NCBI RefSeq assembly: GCF_001017435.1
Contig: NZ_CP011371.1
Coordinates: 6,386,001 to 6,450,000, forward strand
Reading direction: 5' to 3'
Source: Caldimonas brevitalea
GTDB lineage: Bacteria; Pseudomonadota; Gammaproteobacteria; Burkholderiales; Burkholderiaceae_C
Length of the DNA stretch: 64,000 nt
Shown here: positions 8,060-17,129 of the stretch, piece after piece
How the letters are laid out: each line of letters begins with the position of its first letter
How positions within the stretch are numbered: position 1 is the stretch's first letter
Notes under the pieces: generated by a model
Database searches by the model: none
Told to the model about the DNA's origin: nothing
The model's input: only the letters and a program-made list of their open reading frames with translations
Position numbers and translations under genes: made by a program

Positions 8060-9010
8060 TCAGCCGTCCTCGCGCTCGGGGCTGTCGAGGATGAAGAAGT
8101 TGCTCTGGTTGCCGGCCTTCATCCGCTCCTGGAAGACGAACACCAGGTGGCGCTCCTCGAAGGTGCGCAGCCAGGCGTCCCACGAGATCTCCTGCAGGCC
8201 TTTGTCGTAATCGGGGAAATCGAAACGCAGCACACGCGGGCGCTTCGGATCGCCGTTGGCGGTGGTGGCGGGCCGGGCGCGCCGCTCTTGCGCCCAGTGA
8301 CGGATCACCTCGGGATTGCGGGTGGCCAGCGTCTGGCCGTCACGGTCGGGCTGGTCTTCCAGCGAGTGGATCCATTTGGCCCGCTCGGTGCTGCGCGACA
8401 GCTCGCCGGCGTGTTCGGCGATGTACTGCTCGTCTTCTTCGGTGGTGTCGAGGCCGGTGTCTTCGGACGCCGCTTCGACCGCCTCGCTGTCGTCTTCGCC
8501 TTCGGCGTCGGCCGACACGGCTTCGGTCTCGACCTCTTCACCCGCCTCGGCGCTCATCGCGTTCCCGTCGACACCAGGGCCACCTGCGCGGCGGTCTTCC
8601 AGTTCGAGCCCCAGCGCTTCAAGGTCGACGCCGGTTTTCTCGACCTGCGGAAAGATCTCGCTTTCTTCTTCCTTCACGTGGTGCGCGACATATTCGCCCA
8701 ACACCTTCACCATGGCATGGAAGCGCGGCGTGCCCGGTTGTTCTTCCTGCAACTTCGCCAGTAGATCTTTCGTGGTCTCGTGTTCGAGCGTGGCTTCTTC
8801 GAACAAGTCTTCGCGTGCGGTCGCCTCTCGCAGGTAGGGGTAGAACACCTCTTCCTCGATTTCGGCGTGGGTCTTCAACTCGTTGACGATTTCATCGCAC
8901 AGTTCCCGCTGCTCGCTCTCGTCGTCGGTCTTTTCGAAACGGTGGAACAGCGTGAGGACTTTCTTGTGGTCGCGACGCAGAACGTCCAGCGCGTTGGGGG
9001 ATCGGGGCAT
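8060..9010 (-). CDS. Hemerythrin HHE-domain protein with acidic linker and extra C-terminal domain
   Basis: A 316-residue protein in three parts. Residues of about 5-135 form an HHE four-helix bundle with the expected di-iron ligands: DVLRRDHKKV, NELKTHAEIEEEVFYPYL, EATLEHETTKDLL and YVAHHVKEEESEIFP. Residues of about 150-205 form a highly acidic low-complexity linker rich in Glu, Asp and Ala. From about residue 205 follows a domain with DRDGQTLATRNPEVIRHWAQ, then RVLRFDFPDYDKGLQEISWD and RHLVFVFQERMKAGNQSNFF; I know this block as a separate small stand-alone protein in many bacteria, function unknown. AAGGAG precedes the ATG. It is convergent with the nitronate monooxygenase. Oxygen, NO or iron sensing/storage is plausible but not shown. 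Confidence 0.85.
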   Translation of the reverse strand: MPRSPNALDVLRRDHKKVLTLFHRFEKTDDESEQRELCDEIVNELKTHAEIEEEVFYPYLREATAREDLFEEATLEHETTKDLLAKLQEEQPGTPRFHAMVKVLGEYVAHHVKEEESEIFPQVEKTGVDLEALGLELEDRRAGGPGVDGNAMSAEAGEEVETEAVSADAEGEDDSEAVEAASEDTGLDTTEEDEQYIAEHAGELSRSTERAKWIHSLEDQPDRDGQTLATRNPEVIRHWAQERRARPATTANGDPKRPRVLRFDFPDYDKGLQEISWDAWLRTFEERHLVFVFQERMKAGNQSNFFILDSPEREDG

Positions 9011-9092
9011 GTGCGGCTCCTTGGGCGTGGCGTTGATACCTCCCCTGCTGCAATCCCCGTTCCTGTGGCGCCGGCGACACGGGCGCCCGGCT

Positions 9093-9647
9093 TCAGTTCA
9101 CGCGCACCTTCAACTGCAGTGCAAATGCGCCGTCGACCCGCTTGTCGACGCTCGGGATGTAAACCAGATTCGCGCCCAGGCGGCTGCCTTCGAGCGAGAC
9201 CACCGGCACCAGCGTGGGGAAAAAACCGCCGTCCTTCACTTTCGGGTAACCGTTGACGACGCCGACGCTGGCGCCGACGCGCAGCTGCAGGCGTTCGCCC
9301 AGCGACACGCCCAGCGGGGTCCAGCCGGCTTGCAAGTAGGAGCTGCCGTGATCGAGCGAGTTGCGGTAGCGGCCCGCGTTCAGCTGCCAATGGCGCGGCA
9401 GATGCCACTCCACACCCAGGCCGTTGTTGGCGCGCCGATAGCGGCTGGCGTGCCGGGTGTGATAGGACAGAAAGCCGCTGGTGATCCACCACTTGTGGGC
9501 ATCGTCCGCCTCTGCGCGGCGCGCCTCGCAAGGCACCGCACCTTCGCCCGCCGGCGTGGCGTCGCATGCGGCGTGTGCGGCACTGGCGGCGCCGAGCGCC
9601 AAGAGCGCCGCAACGCAGCAACGTGTGTAGAGGTGTGAGCGAGCCAT
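9093..9647 (-). CDS. Exported outer-membrane beta-barrel-like protein
   Basis: A 184-residue protein from ATG 9647 (MARSHLYTRCCVAALLALG), preceded by GGAGGAG four bases away. A signal peptide with an AHA cleavage motif ends near residue 26. The mature part shows alternating polar/aromatic strands (WWITSGFLSYHTR, LGVEWHLPRHWQLNAGRYRN, YLQAGWTPLGVSL, LQLRVGASVGVVNGYP, SRLGANLVYIPS) and terminates in the strand FALQLKVRVN, consistent with a small 8-stranded barrel. The overall layout resembles PagP-size barrels but I see no certain catalytic triad, so no enzyme is claimed. It stands between the hemerythrin gene and eutC on the same strand. Confidence 0.68.
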   Translation of the reverse strand: MARSHLYTRCCVAALLALGAASAAHAACDATPAGEGAVPCEARRAEADDAHKWWITSGFLSYHTRHASRYRRANNGLGVEWHLPRHWQLNAGRYRNSLDHGSSYLQAGWTPLGVSLGERLQLRVGASVGVVNGYPKVKDGGFFPTLVPVVSLEGSRLGANLVYIPSVDKRVDGAFALQLKVRVN

Positions 9648-9889
9648 CTGCTCCTCCGGGCGCGACAGCAGAGACGGAGGACGTCGAGAAGTGCTGCCGT
9701 TCGCCACTGCCGACGTGTAACACCTCGGCAGGGCTGCGAGAGCCCGCGCGACGGCGCCATGTCATGGCTATCGACGAAGTGACCGGGTGCTTGATAACGG
9801 CACGTGCCGCGCCTGTCACCACCGCGACATCGGTCACGAGAATGTGCAAGACGGCGCCGCCTGCCGCGGTCGCGCGCGGACCGCGAGCG

Positions 9890-10720
9890 TCAGCCGCCCG
9901 ACGACGGTAACGAGCGTCCAGCGACGATGGGCACCGTCTCATCGCGCAGCTGGAGGTCGCTCGCGTCTTTCAGCGCCACGCCGGTGGCACCCAGCCGCCG
10001 CGCCTCGCGGGCCAGCCACAGCAGTTTGCGGGCGGCCTCGTCGTGGCTCAGCCCTTCCGGCCGCACATTCGACAAACAATTGCGCTCCGCGTCGGTGCGA
10101 CCGACGCGCGGCGCCAGGGTCAGGTAGACGCCCAGGCTGTCGGGCGAGCTGAGGCCGGGGCGTTCGCCGATCAGCACCGCCACCAGATCGGCGCGCAACC
10201 GCTGGCCGATCTCGTCGCCGAGCGCGACCCGCGCCTGGGTCGCGACCACCACCGGGCCCAGGCGCCAGTCGGCCGGCCAGCGGGCCAGCACGCGCTCGAT
10301 CAGTGGCACTGCCTGGCGCTCGATGGCCGCCGACGACAGCCCGTCGCCCACCACCAGCAGCAGATCGCAGCCGGGTGACGCCTGGGCCTCCAGCAGCGCG
10401 ACGCTGGGCGCATCGAGCCGGCGCCCGAGGTCGGGCCGCAGCAGATAGGTGGCCCGGTCGGGCGCGGCGCTGTGCAGCGTCAGCACCGGCAAGCCCAACG
10501 CCTGCAGTCGGGCGGTGAGCGCCGCCACGTCCAGCGGCAGATGCACGGCATCGCGCGCCTGCGCGTGGGCGCAGCCGAAGGCGAGCAGTTGGTCGGTCGG
10601 CAGGCTCGCACCGACCCGCCCCAGCGCAATGCGTGCGGGTGTCAGGCTGCGCCACGCGGCCCAGCCGTCCGCTTGCACCGCGGGCGTGTCGGCGGGCGGT
10701 GCCGAGGTGGACTTCTTCAT
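9890..10720 (-). CDS. eutC: Ethanolamine ammonia-lyase small (light) subunit
   Basis: A 276-residue EutC, partner of EutB in the adenosylcobalamin-dependent cleavage of ethanolamine to acetaldehyde and ammonia. Family landmarks: WRSLTPARIALGRVG, LLAFGCAHAQARDAVH, TYLLRPDLGRRLD, LLVVGDGLSSAAIE, VAVLIGERPGLSSPDSLG and RNCLSNVRPEGLS. The ATG at 10720 overlaps the eutB stop by four bases (ATGA), implying translational coupling. As in Pseudomonas and Burkholderia, no microcompartment shell genes are present, so acetaldehyde is probably handled by cytosolic dehydrogenases elsewhere. Confidence 0.96.
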   Translation of the reverse strand: MKKSTSAPPADTPAVQADGWAAWRSLTPARIALGRVGASLPTDQLLAFGCAHAQARDAVHLPLDVAALTARLQALGLPVLTLHSAAPDRATYLLRPDLGRRLDAPSVALLEAQASPGCDLLLVVGDGLSSAAIERQAVPLIERVLARWPADWRLGPVVVATQARVALGDEIGQRLRADLVAVLIGERPGLSSPDSLGVYLTLAPRVGRTDAERNCLSNVRPEGLSHDEAARKLLWLAREARRLGATGVALKDASDLQLRDETVPIVAGRSLPSSGG

Positions 10721-12123
10721 GCCAGCGACCCCGCCGCAAGGCCCAAGGGCCCGTTGGACAGCAGCGGACTGTTCGACGGCGCCGGCAACACCTCCCCCGC
10801 TTCGTCCGTGATGCCCATGCGCTGCAGCCAGGCCTCGAATTCGGGAGCGCGCTTGAGCCCCAGTACGCGGCGCAGGTACAGCGCGTCGTGAAACGAGGTG
10901 CTTTGGTAGTTGAGCATCACATCGTCGGCGCCGGGTACGCCCATCACGAAGCAGACCCCCGCGACGCCGAGCAAGGTCAGCAGGTTGTCCATGTCGTCCT
11001 GGTCGGCCTCGGCGTGATTGGTATAGCAAACGTCGCAGCCAATCGGCAGGCCCAGCAGCTTGCCGCAGAAATGATCCTCGAGCCCGGCGCGCGTGATCTG
11101 CTTGCCGTCGTACAGGTACTCGGGCCCGATGAAGCCGACCACCGTGTTGATCAGCAACGGGTCAAAGGCGCGCGCGACGGCATAAGCGCGTGCCTCGCAG
11201 GTCTGCTGGTCGACGCCATGGTGGGCATTGGCCGACAGGGCCGAGCCTTGTCCGGTCTCGAAATACATCACGTTGTGGCCGACAGAGCCGCGCCGCAATG
11301 ACAGCGCGGCCTCGCGTGCCTCGCGCAGCAATGCCAGGTCGATGCCGAAGCTGCGGTTGGCCGCCTCGGTGCCGGCGATCGACTGGAACACCAGGTCCAC
11401 CGGCGCGCCTCGCTCAATCGCCTGCACGGTGTTGGTGACGTGGGTCAGCACACAGGCCTGGGTCGGCACCTGGAAGCGCTGGATCACCTCGTTCAGCACT
11501 TCCATCAGGTCCATCAGGGCGGCCACGTTGTCGCTCGCCGGGTTGATGCCGATCACCGCATCGCCGGCGCCATAGAGCAGGCCGTCGAGCATCGACGCCG
11601 CGATGCCGCGCGGGTCGTCGACCGGGTGGTTGGGTTGCAGCCGCACCGCCATGTGGCCGGGCAAGCCCAGCGTGTTGCGGAAGCGGCTCACCACGTGGCA
11701 TTTGCGCGCCACCGTGATCAAGTCCTGGTTGCGCATCAGCTTGGACACCGCCGCCGCCATCTCGGGCGTGATGCCCAGGCGCACCTGCTGCAACACCTCG
11801 GGGCCGGCCGCATCGCTCAACAACCAGTCGCGCAAACCGCCGACGGTCAGGTGGGCGATCGGGGCGAACGCGCGACGGTCGTGCGTGTCGACGATCAAGC
11901 GTGTCACTTCGTCGTCTTCGTAGGGCACGACCGCTTCTTCGAGAAAGCGCTGCAGGGGCAGGTCGGCGAGTGCCAGCCGTGCCGCCATACGTTCGGCCGC
12001 GCTCTGCGCCGCGATGCCGGCCAGTTGATCGCCCGAGCGCAGCGGCGTGGCGCAGGCCAGCAGCGCCTTCAGGTCGGCAAACTGCCAGCGCTGCAAGCCG
12101 ACGGTGTGGTGGTAGCCCGCCAT
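10717..12123 (-). CDS. eutB: Ethanolamine ammonia-lyase large (heavy) subunit
   Basis: A 468-residue EutB, the TIM-barrel catalytic subunit of B12-dependent ethanolamine ammonia-lyase. Conserved blocks include LMRNQDLITVARKC, RLQPNHPVDDPRGIA, DAVIGINPASDN, SIAGTEAANRSFGI, MYFETGQGSALSANAHHG, PLLINTVVGFIGPEYLYDG and DHFCGKLLGLPIGCDVCYTN. Length agrees with the family (about 455-465). GAGGAG lies about ten bases before the ATG. It is the second gene of the permease-eutB-eutC operon, 13 bases after the permease stop. Confidence 0.97.
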   Translation of the reverse strand: MAGYHHTVGLQRWQFADLKALLACATPLRSGDQLAGIAAQSAAERMAARLALADLPLQRFLEEAVVPYEDDEVTRLIVDTHDRRAFAPIAHLTVGGLRDWLLSDAAGPEVLQQVRLGITPEMAAAVSKLMRNQDLITVARKCHVVSRFRNTLGLPGHMAVRLQPNHPVDDPRGIAASMLDGLLYGAGDAVIGINPASDNVAALMDLMEVLNEVIQRFQVPTQACVLTHVTNTVQAIERGAPVDLVFQSIAGTEAANRSFGIDLALLREAREAALSLRRGSVGHNVMYFETGQGSALSANAHHGVDQQTCEARAYAVARAFDPLLINTVVGFIGPEYLYDGKQITRAGLEDHFCGKLLGLPIGCDVCYTNHAEADQDDMDNLLTLLGVAGVCFVMGVPGADDVMLNYQSTSFHDALYLRRVLGLKRAPEFEAWLQRMGITDEAGEVLPAPSNSPLLSNGPLGLAAGSLA

Positions 12124-12136
12124 CGCAGCTGGCTCC

Positions 12137-13549
12137 TCACCCAGGGCCTGCCAGCCCCGGTCGTGCCAGCGCGACGGCCGCGCGCTGCACGGCGGTCAGG
12201 CGAAAGTAGCCGTAGGCCACCGCCATCAGCGCGGCGAACAACGCCGACACCAGCGGATTGAAATAGACCATCGTGAGCAGGCAGACGACGGCGAGCCCGA
12301 GCGCGATCGCCGGCACCACCGGATAGCCCAGTGCCGGGAACGGCCGCGGTAGCTGCGGCTCGCGGCGTCGCAACGCGAACAGGCTGGCCATCGAGACGAT
12401 GTACATCACGATCGCACCGAGCACGGCCATCGTGACGATGTTGGCGGTCAGCGTTTGTCCGCCGAGGGTCACCCACTCGTCGCTGAAGATCGCCGCAATG
12501 CCGACCGCGCCACCGGCCAGCACCGCCACCCACGGTGTGCCGAAGCGGGGATGGATGGTCGCCAGGCCGGCCGGCAGATAACCTTCGCGGGCCAGCGCGA
12601 AGATTTGGCGCGAGTAGCCGAGGATGATGCCGTGGAAGGACGCGACCAGCCCGAACAATCCGATCCATACCAGCATGTGCAGCCAACCGCTCGAGGCGCC
12701 CACCACCGCCTTCATCGCCTGCGGCAGCGGATCGTTGATGTTGGACAGCTGCCGCCAGTCGCCCACGCCGCCGGCGAACACCATGACCCCCAGCGCCAGC
12801 AGCAGCAGCGTGACGATGCCGGCGATGTAGGCGATCGGCAGCGTGCGGCGCGGGTCGCGCGCTTCCTCTGCCGCCATCGCCACGCCTTCGATCGCCAGAA
12901 AGAACCAGATCGCGAACGGGATCGCCGCGAACATGCCGGGGATGGCCGCGGCCGAAAACTCATGCTGCCCGGCCCAGCCGTGGGCCGCGAAACGGGCGGC
13001 CGAGAAGCCGGGGGCCACCACCCCCATGAACACCAACAGCTCGAAGATGGCCAGCACCGTGACGAACAGCTCGAAGGTGGCCGCCGTGCGCACGCCGAGG
13101 ATGTTGAGCGTCATGAACACCGCATAAGCCCCCACTGCCAGCAGCTTGGCGTCCAGTGCCGGGAACTGCACCTGGAGGTAGGCGCCGATGGCCAGCGCGA
13201 TCGCCGGCGGCGCGAACACGAATTCGACCAGCGTCGCGTAGCCGGCCACGAAACCGCCGGTGGGCCCGAAGGCGCGTGCCGCATAAGCGAACGGCCCGCC
13301 GGCGTGCGGGATCGCGGTGGTGAGCTCGGTGAAGCTGAAGATGAAGGTGGTGTACATCGTCGCCACCAGCGCCGACGTGATCAGGAAGCCGAGCGTGCCG
13401 GCGCTGGCCCAACCGTAACTCCACCCGAAGTACTCGCCTGAGATCACCAGTCCGACCGCGAGGCCCCACAGATGCCAGGCGTTCAGGGTGGGCCTCAGCG
13501 CCCCGGGTTGGGGCGATGCGCTGGGCTGCCGAACATGCTGTTGACTCAT
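12137..13549 (-). CDS. eat: Ethanolamine permease (APC superfamily)
   Basis: A 470-residue APC-superfamily transporter with about twelve hydrophobic segments, opening with LWGLAVGLVISGEYFGWSYGW, the signature of the ethanolamine permease subfamily. FTELTTAIPHAGGPFAYAARA and EEARDPRRTLP are typical APC loops. It is the first gene of the operon with eutB and eutC, so it is expected to import ethanolamine. A sigma-54 promoter match lies about 80 bases upstream. In Pseudomonas the corresponding operon is activated by the sigma-54 enhancer-binding protein EatR; no such regulator is in this window. Confidence 0.94.
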   Translation of the reverse strand: MSQQHVRQPSASPQPGALRPTLNAWHLWGLAVGLVISGEYFGWSYGWASAGTLGFLITSALVATMYTTFIFSFTELTTAIPHAGGPFAYAARAFGPTGGFVAGYATLVEFVFAPPAIALAIGAYLQVQFPALDAKLLAVGAYAVFMTLNILGVRTAATFELFVTVLAIFELLVFMGVVAPGFSAARFAAHGWAGQHEFSAAAIPGMFAAIPFAIWFFLAIEGVAMAAEEARDPRRTLPIAYIAGIVTLLLLALGVMVFAGGVGDWRQLSNINDPLPQAMKAVVGASSGWLHMLVWIGLFGLVASFHGIILGYSRQIFALAREGYLPAGLATIHPRFGTPWVAVLAGGAVGIAAIFSDEWVTLGGQTLTANIVTMAVLGAIVMYIVSMASLFALRRREPQLPRPFPALGYPVVPAIALGLAVVCLLTMVYFNPLVSALFAALMAVAYGYFRLTAVQRAAVALARPGLAGPG

Positions 13550-13627
13550 GCCGTGCTCCGTTCGAGGTCGTGACAGGATCGACCATAGGCCGGCATCGGT
13601 CGCCCGGCTATGCCGTTTTCCGTTTTA

Positions 13628-13641
13628 GCAAGTCGCGTTCC
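13628..13641 (-). promoter_or_regulatory. Sigma-54 (-24/-12) promoter of the ethanolamine operon
   Basis: On the minus strand the sequence reads TGGAACG-CGAC-TTGCT, with GG and GC separated by exactly ten bases, against the consensus TGGCACG-N4-TTGCW. It would start transcription near 13616, giving a leader of roughly 65 bases before the permease ATG at 13549. Confidence 0.65.
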
Positions 13642-13761
13642 AGGACGACGGCGCCCTCTTGCTTCTGCCCACTGGCACTGGTGGTGACACGGTTCCGATG
13701 CCCACGCTGCCATGCCCTCTCATCGGGCGCTCAGCGGCGGTCTGGTGGCGCTCGTTGCCCC

Positions 13762-15084
13762 TCAAGCGGTACCAGCGGAAGCACCCGTGGCCAGCCATGA
13801 CAATGCGCCACGACCGGCCACCCTGCCGCTGGCGAAGCAGGCGGTGAGCAGATAGCCCCCGGTCGGCGCTTCCCAGTCGAGCATCTCGCCGGCACAAAAA
13901 ACGCCCGGGAGGCGGCGCAGCATCAGCGTGGCGTCGAGCGCCTCGAAGCTGACGCCGCCCGCACTGCTGATCGCTTCCTCGACCGGACGGGGCGCCACCA
14001 GCCGCAAGGGCAGCGCCTTGATCGCCTCGGCCACCCGTCGTGCATCGGCATAGGCCTCGGCCCCGAGCACTTCACGCAGCAGGCCGACCTTCACGCCCTT
14101 CAGGTTAAGACGGCTTTGCAAATGGCTGGACAGCGAACGCGAGCCGCGCCCGCGCGTGACCTCGGCCAGCACCCGTGCGGCGGTCCAGTCCGGCAACAGG
14201 TCAAGTTCGATCTGGGCCTCGCCCTGATGGTCGATGTCGTCCCGCAAGCGGGCCGACACGGCGTAGACCAGGCTGCCTTCGATGCCGGTGGTCGTCACGA
14301 CGAATTCACCACGGCGCCGGAACACCTCGCCGTCGGCGCTCGTGTGCTGCAGCACCACCGACTTCAGCGGCTCGCCGGCGTGGCGGCCGGCAAAGTGGGC
14401 ACTCCAACCGAGGCTCGAGCCGTCCGGTCCAGCCACATCGAAGCCGCAGTTCGAGGGCCGCAGCGGTGTCACCTCGACCCCGCGCTCGCGCAGCAGCGGC
14501 ACCCAGGCCGCGTCGGAACCCAGCCTCGGCCAGCTGGCCCCGCCGAGGGCCAGCACGACGGCATCGGCCGACACCACCCGCTCGCCGGCGGCCGTGTCGA
14601 AGCGCAACTCACCGCGCGCGTTCCAGCCCCGCCAGCGGTGCCGCATGTGGAAGCTCACGCCGGTCTCGCGCAGCCGCTGCAGCCAGCGCCGCAGCAGCGG
14701 AGCGGCCTTCATCTCGGCCGGAAAGACGCGCCCGGAGCTGCCTACGAAGGTGTCGACCCCCAGGCCATGCACCCAGGCCCGCAAGGCCTCGGGGCCGAAG
14801 CCCTCGAGCCAGCCCTGCACTTGCGCCTCGCGCGCACCATAGCGCGACAAGAAGGGCGCGGCCGGCTCGGAATGGGTCAGGTTCAGCCCGCCCTTGCCGG
14901 CCAGCAGGAACTTGCGGCCGACCGAAGGCATCGTGTCGTAGAGGTCGACGCGGTAGCCGGCTTGCGCGATCACTTCGGCAGCCATCAGGCCGGCCGGACC
15001 ACCGCCGATGACCACCACAAGCGGGGGCAGCGAGGAGGCGGCCCGAAGCGGTGCGGGTGCGGGAACGGGAGGTGGCGTGGACAT
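13762..15084 (-). CDS. NAD(P)/FAD-dependent oxidoreductase, HI0933/TIGR03862 flavoprotein
   Basis: A 440-residue flavoprotein of the HI0933/YhiN group (TIGR03862 subtype). The Rossmann motif VVVIGGGPAGLMAAEVIAQ is near the N-terminus, followed by the subfamily hallmark GRKFLLAGKGGLNLTHSEP and, near the C-terminus, GVFCAGEMLDWEAPTGGYLL. ATG 15084 is preferred over the in-frame GTG at 15102, though neither has a clear ribosome binding site. The protein begins with a Pro/Ala-rich stretch. Biological role in this family is undefined. The 212-base gap toward the permease holds the sigma-54 site. Confidence 0.88.
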   Translation of the reverse strand: MSTPPPVPAPAPLRAASSLPPLVVVIGGGPAGLMAAEVIAQAGYRVDLYDTMPSVGRKFLLAGKGGLNLTHSEPAAPFLSRYGAREAQVQGWLEGFGPEALRAWVHGLGVDTFVGSSGRVFPAEMKAAPLLRRWLQRLRETGVSFHMRHRWRGWNARGELRFDTAAGERVVSADAVVLALGGASWPRLGSDAAWVPLLRERGVEVTPLRPSNCGFDVAGPDGSSLGWSAHFAGRHAGEPLKSVVLQHTSADGEVFRRRGEFVVTTTGIEGSLVYAVSARLRDDIDHQGEAQIELDLLPDWTAARVLAEVTRGRGSRSLSSHLQSRLNLKGVKVGLLREVLGAEAYADARRVAEAIKALPLRLVAPRPVEEAISSAGGVSFEALDATLMLRRLPGVFCAGEMLDWEAPTGGYLLTACFASGRVAGRGALSWLATGASAGTA

Positions 15085-15168
15085 CGCGCGATTCTGCAGC
15101 ACGCCCTCGTGTCATAGGCGCCCTGGTACGGCGAGCACTGCACTGCACCGCATCGCCGACGTCTCACC

Positions 15169-15978
15169 TCACGCCTTCAGATCGAAACAAAAGCCCGAGT
15201 AGTGCGGCACGTCGTAGGCCGGCTCGAACGGGATGCGCATGGCCTTGCCGGTGTTCTCCCATTCACCGCGCTTTTCGTAGCCCAGCGCGATCAGGCTGTC
15301 GACAAAGCTGTCGTGGGCCTGCACCCGATAGGGGCAGAACGCAGTGCCGATGCTGTTCAACGTGAAGAAGCTGCGGGTGGCGTGGATCGGGGTGGTGTTG
15401 ATCACCAGCCGGCGCGGCAGACGCGGCAGATCGCTCAGCAGCTGCGACAGCGGCAGCGGCAGGTATTGCAGGCTGCCCGACGCATACAGCACATCGAAGC
15501 CGCTCGCCTCGGCGTAGCGGTCGGTGAAATGCAGCGCGCCTTCGGGCGCGCGCGCCAGCGCCAGCTCGCGCCCGCGCGCCACCACCGCGGGCACGTCGCA
15601 GACCGTCCAGATGAGGGCCTGGGGATACGACAGCGTGCGCCGGAAAGCGTAGTACTTGATGCCGACATGGCCGCCCAGGTCGAAGACCGAACGCAGGCCT
15701 TCGGAAAACGACTTGGCCAGCCAGAACATGGCCGGATAGTCGGACGGGAAGATGTTGCTCGCGTACAGGTCGGCGGACGCGCTGTTGTCATAACCGACCG
15801 GGCGGCTCTGGGGCGCGCTCGCTGCGGCCGCCTCGAAGCTGTCGAACACACCGAAAAAAAGGTTGGCGTCGCGGTTGCGCTCGAAGCGGCGGCGTGACGC
15901 GCGTCGGCCCGCCTGCTTCACGACCGGCACGGCCGCCAGCCAGTTCACCGCACCCTGCATCGCGTGGCTCAGATCCAT
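15169..15978 (-). CDS. TIGR04325-family putative methyltransferase
   Basis: A 269-residue putative SAM-dependent methyltransferase of the TIGR04325 type. Recognisable family features are FFGVFDSFEAAAASAP, a GYDN motif, SVFDLGGHVGIKYYAFR as the glycine-rich SAM motif, DVPAVVARGRELA, and the terminal SGFCFDLKA. AGGGAG lies about seven bases before ATG 15978. Members often sit in polysaccharide or glycan gene clusters, but none is present here; neighbours are a flavoprotein gene and the divergent creBC genes. Substrate unknown. Confidence 0.82.
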   Translation of the reverse strand: MDLSHAMQGAVNWLAAVPVVKQAGRRASRRRFERNRDANLFFGVFDSFEAAAASAPQSRPVGYDNSASADLYASNIFPSDYPAMFWLAKSFSEGLRSVFDLGGHVGIKYYAFRRTLSYPQALIWTVCDVPAVVARGRELALARAPEGALHFTDRYAEASGFDVLYASGSLQYLPLPLSQLLSDLPRLPRRLVINTTPIHATRSFFTLNSIGTAFCPYRVQAHDSFVDSLIALGYEKRGEWENTGKAMRIPFEPAYDVPHYSGFCFDLKA

Positions 15979-16348
15979 TGCATGTCTCCCTGCAAGCTCG
16001 TTTCTCTACCTCGGTTGTCTGCCTCGGTTGTCTACATTCGCCCTGCTCGGCCGGCGGAGCCGCTGGCGCCGCTCTTGCGTGGTCGGTCGGGTTGGAAGCG
16101 ACGCTGATCATCTCCGACACCGGGCGCGCTTGCCCCTGTCCTTTCTGACAGCCCACTCCCAAGATAGCGTGCACACACCTCTGTTGGTCCGGCCGCGCCT
16201 CCCGGGCCCTCGAACAGGGGGTGCGATGACACGGCACGCCAGGAGACACCCGCCAACCGCAGGTACGATCACGGGCGTCGGTCCACCGCGGTCCGCCGCG
16301 CATCTCCCTTGCGCCGGCCACTGCACGCGGCCCTCTTTTCCAGCTCAG
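15979..16348. other. Intergenic region between divergent methyltransferase and creB genes
   Basis: About 370 bases with no supported gene; the creB frame is open through much of it but without protein-like sequence. No TTCAC-N6-TTCAC box was found here, in contrast to the region upstream of creD. Promoters for both flanking genes must lie here. Confidence 0.4.
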
Positions 16349-17053
16349 ATGACCCACACCCCGCCGCGCTTGTTGCTGCTCGAAGACGACCCCGCCATCG
16401 CGCGGACCGTGGCCTACGCCCTGCAGCGCGAAGGCCATACGGTCGAGCACGTGTTGTTGGTGCGCGATGCCCGCGCGCGGCTTGCGGCCGGGGCGGCCGA
16501 CCTGGCGGTGCTCGACGTCGGGCTGCCCGACGGCAGCGGCCTCGACCTGTGCCGCGAGTTGCGCCAGCAGGGCTCCGGCCTGCCGATCGTGCTGCTGACC
16601 GCGCGCGGCGACGAGACCGACCGCGTGCTGGGCCTGGAGCTGGGCGCCGACGATTACGTCAGCAAGCCGTTCAGCCCGCGCGAACTGGTGGCCCGCGTGC
16701 GGGCCCTGTTGCGGCGCTCGAAACTCACGTCGGCCGAGCCGCCTGCGCCGCCGCCTTCGCCGCTGGGGCTGTTCGAGGTCGACGAGGCGGCGTCGCGCAT
16801 CCGCTACTGCGGCCAGCCGCTGACGCTGACGCGCCGCGAGATGGGACTGCTGCGTTTGCTGCTGCGCTCACCCGGGCGCATCTACTCGCGTGAAGCCTTG
16901 CTCGACGCGGTGTGGGGCAGCGATGCGGACAGCACCGACCGCACCGTCGACACCCACATCAAGACGCTGCGCGCCAAGCTGCGCGAAGTGCGGCCCGACG
17001 CGGAGGTCATCACGACCCACCGCGGGCTCGGCTATTCGCTCGACCCCAAGTGA
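16349..17053 (+). CDS. creB: Response regulator, CreB type (REC + OmpR/PhoB winged helix)
   Basis: A 234-residue OmpR-family response regulator (E. coli CreB is 229). The receiver domain spans about residues 8-120, with acidic pocket EDD near the start, phospho-acceptor Asp56 in VLDVGLPDGSGLDLC and Lys106 in YVSKPFSPREL. A Pro-rich linker (EPPAPPPSP) leads to the DNA-binding domain (LTLTRREMGLLRLLLRSPGR, then THIKTLRAKLREV and THRGLGYSL). The frame is open upstream to 15863, but ATG 16349 starts the conserved domain. It is followed after 76 bases by a CreC-type kinase, and creD lies 3.8 kb downstream with CreB boxes in front, supporting the CreB assignment. Confidence 0.9.
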   Translation: MTHTPPRLLLLEDDPAIARTVAYALQREGHTVEHVLLVRDARARLAAGAADLAVLDVGLPDGSGLDLCRELRQQGSGLPIVLLTARGDETDRVLGLELGADDYVSKPFSPRELVARVRALLRRSKLTSAEPPAPPPSPLGLFEVDEAASRIRYCGQPLTLTRREMGLLRLLLRSPGRIYSREALLDAVWGSDADSTDRTVDTHIKTLRAKLREVRPDAEVITTHRGLGYSLDPK

Positions 17054-17129
17054 CGCGCCGCAAGACGGCTTCTGCCCGCGCGGTGTCGCCTGACGCGCAA
17101 GGCGCGCCAAACCCGGAGCGACAGCAGCG

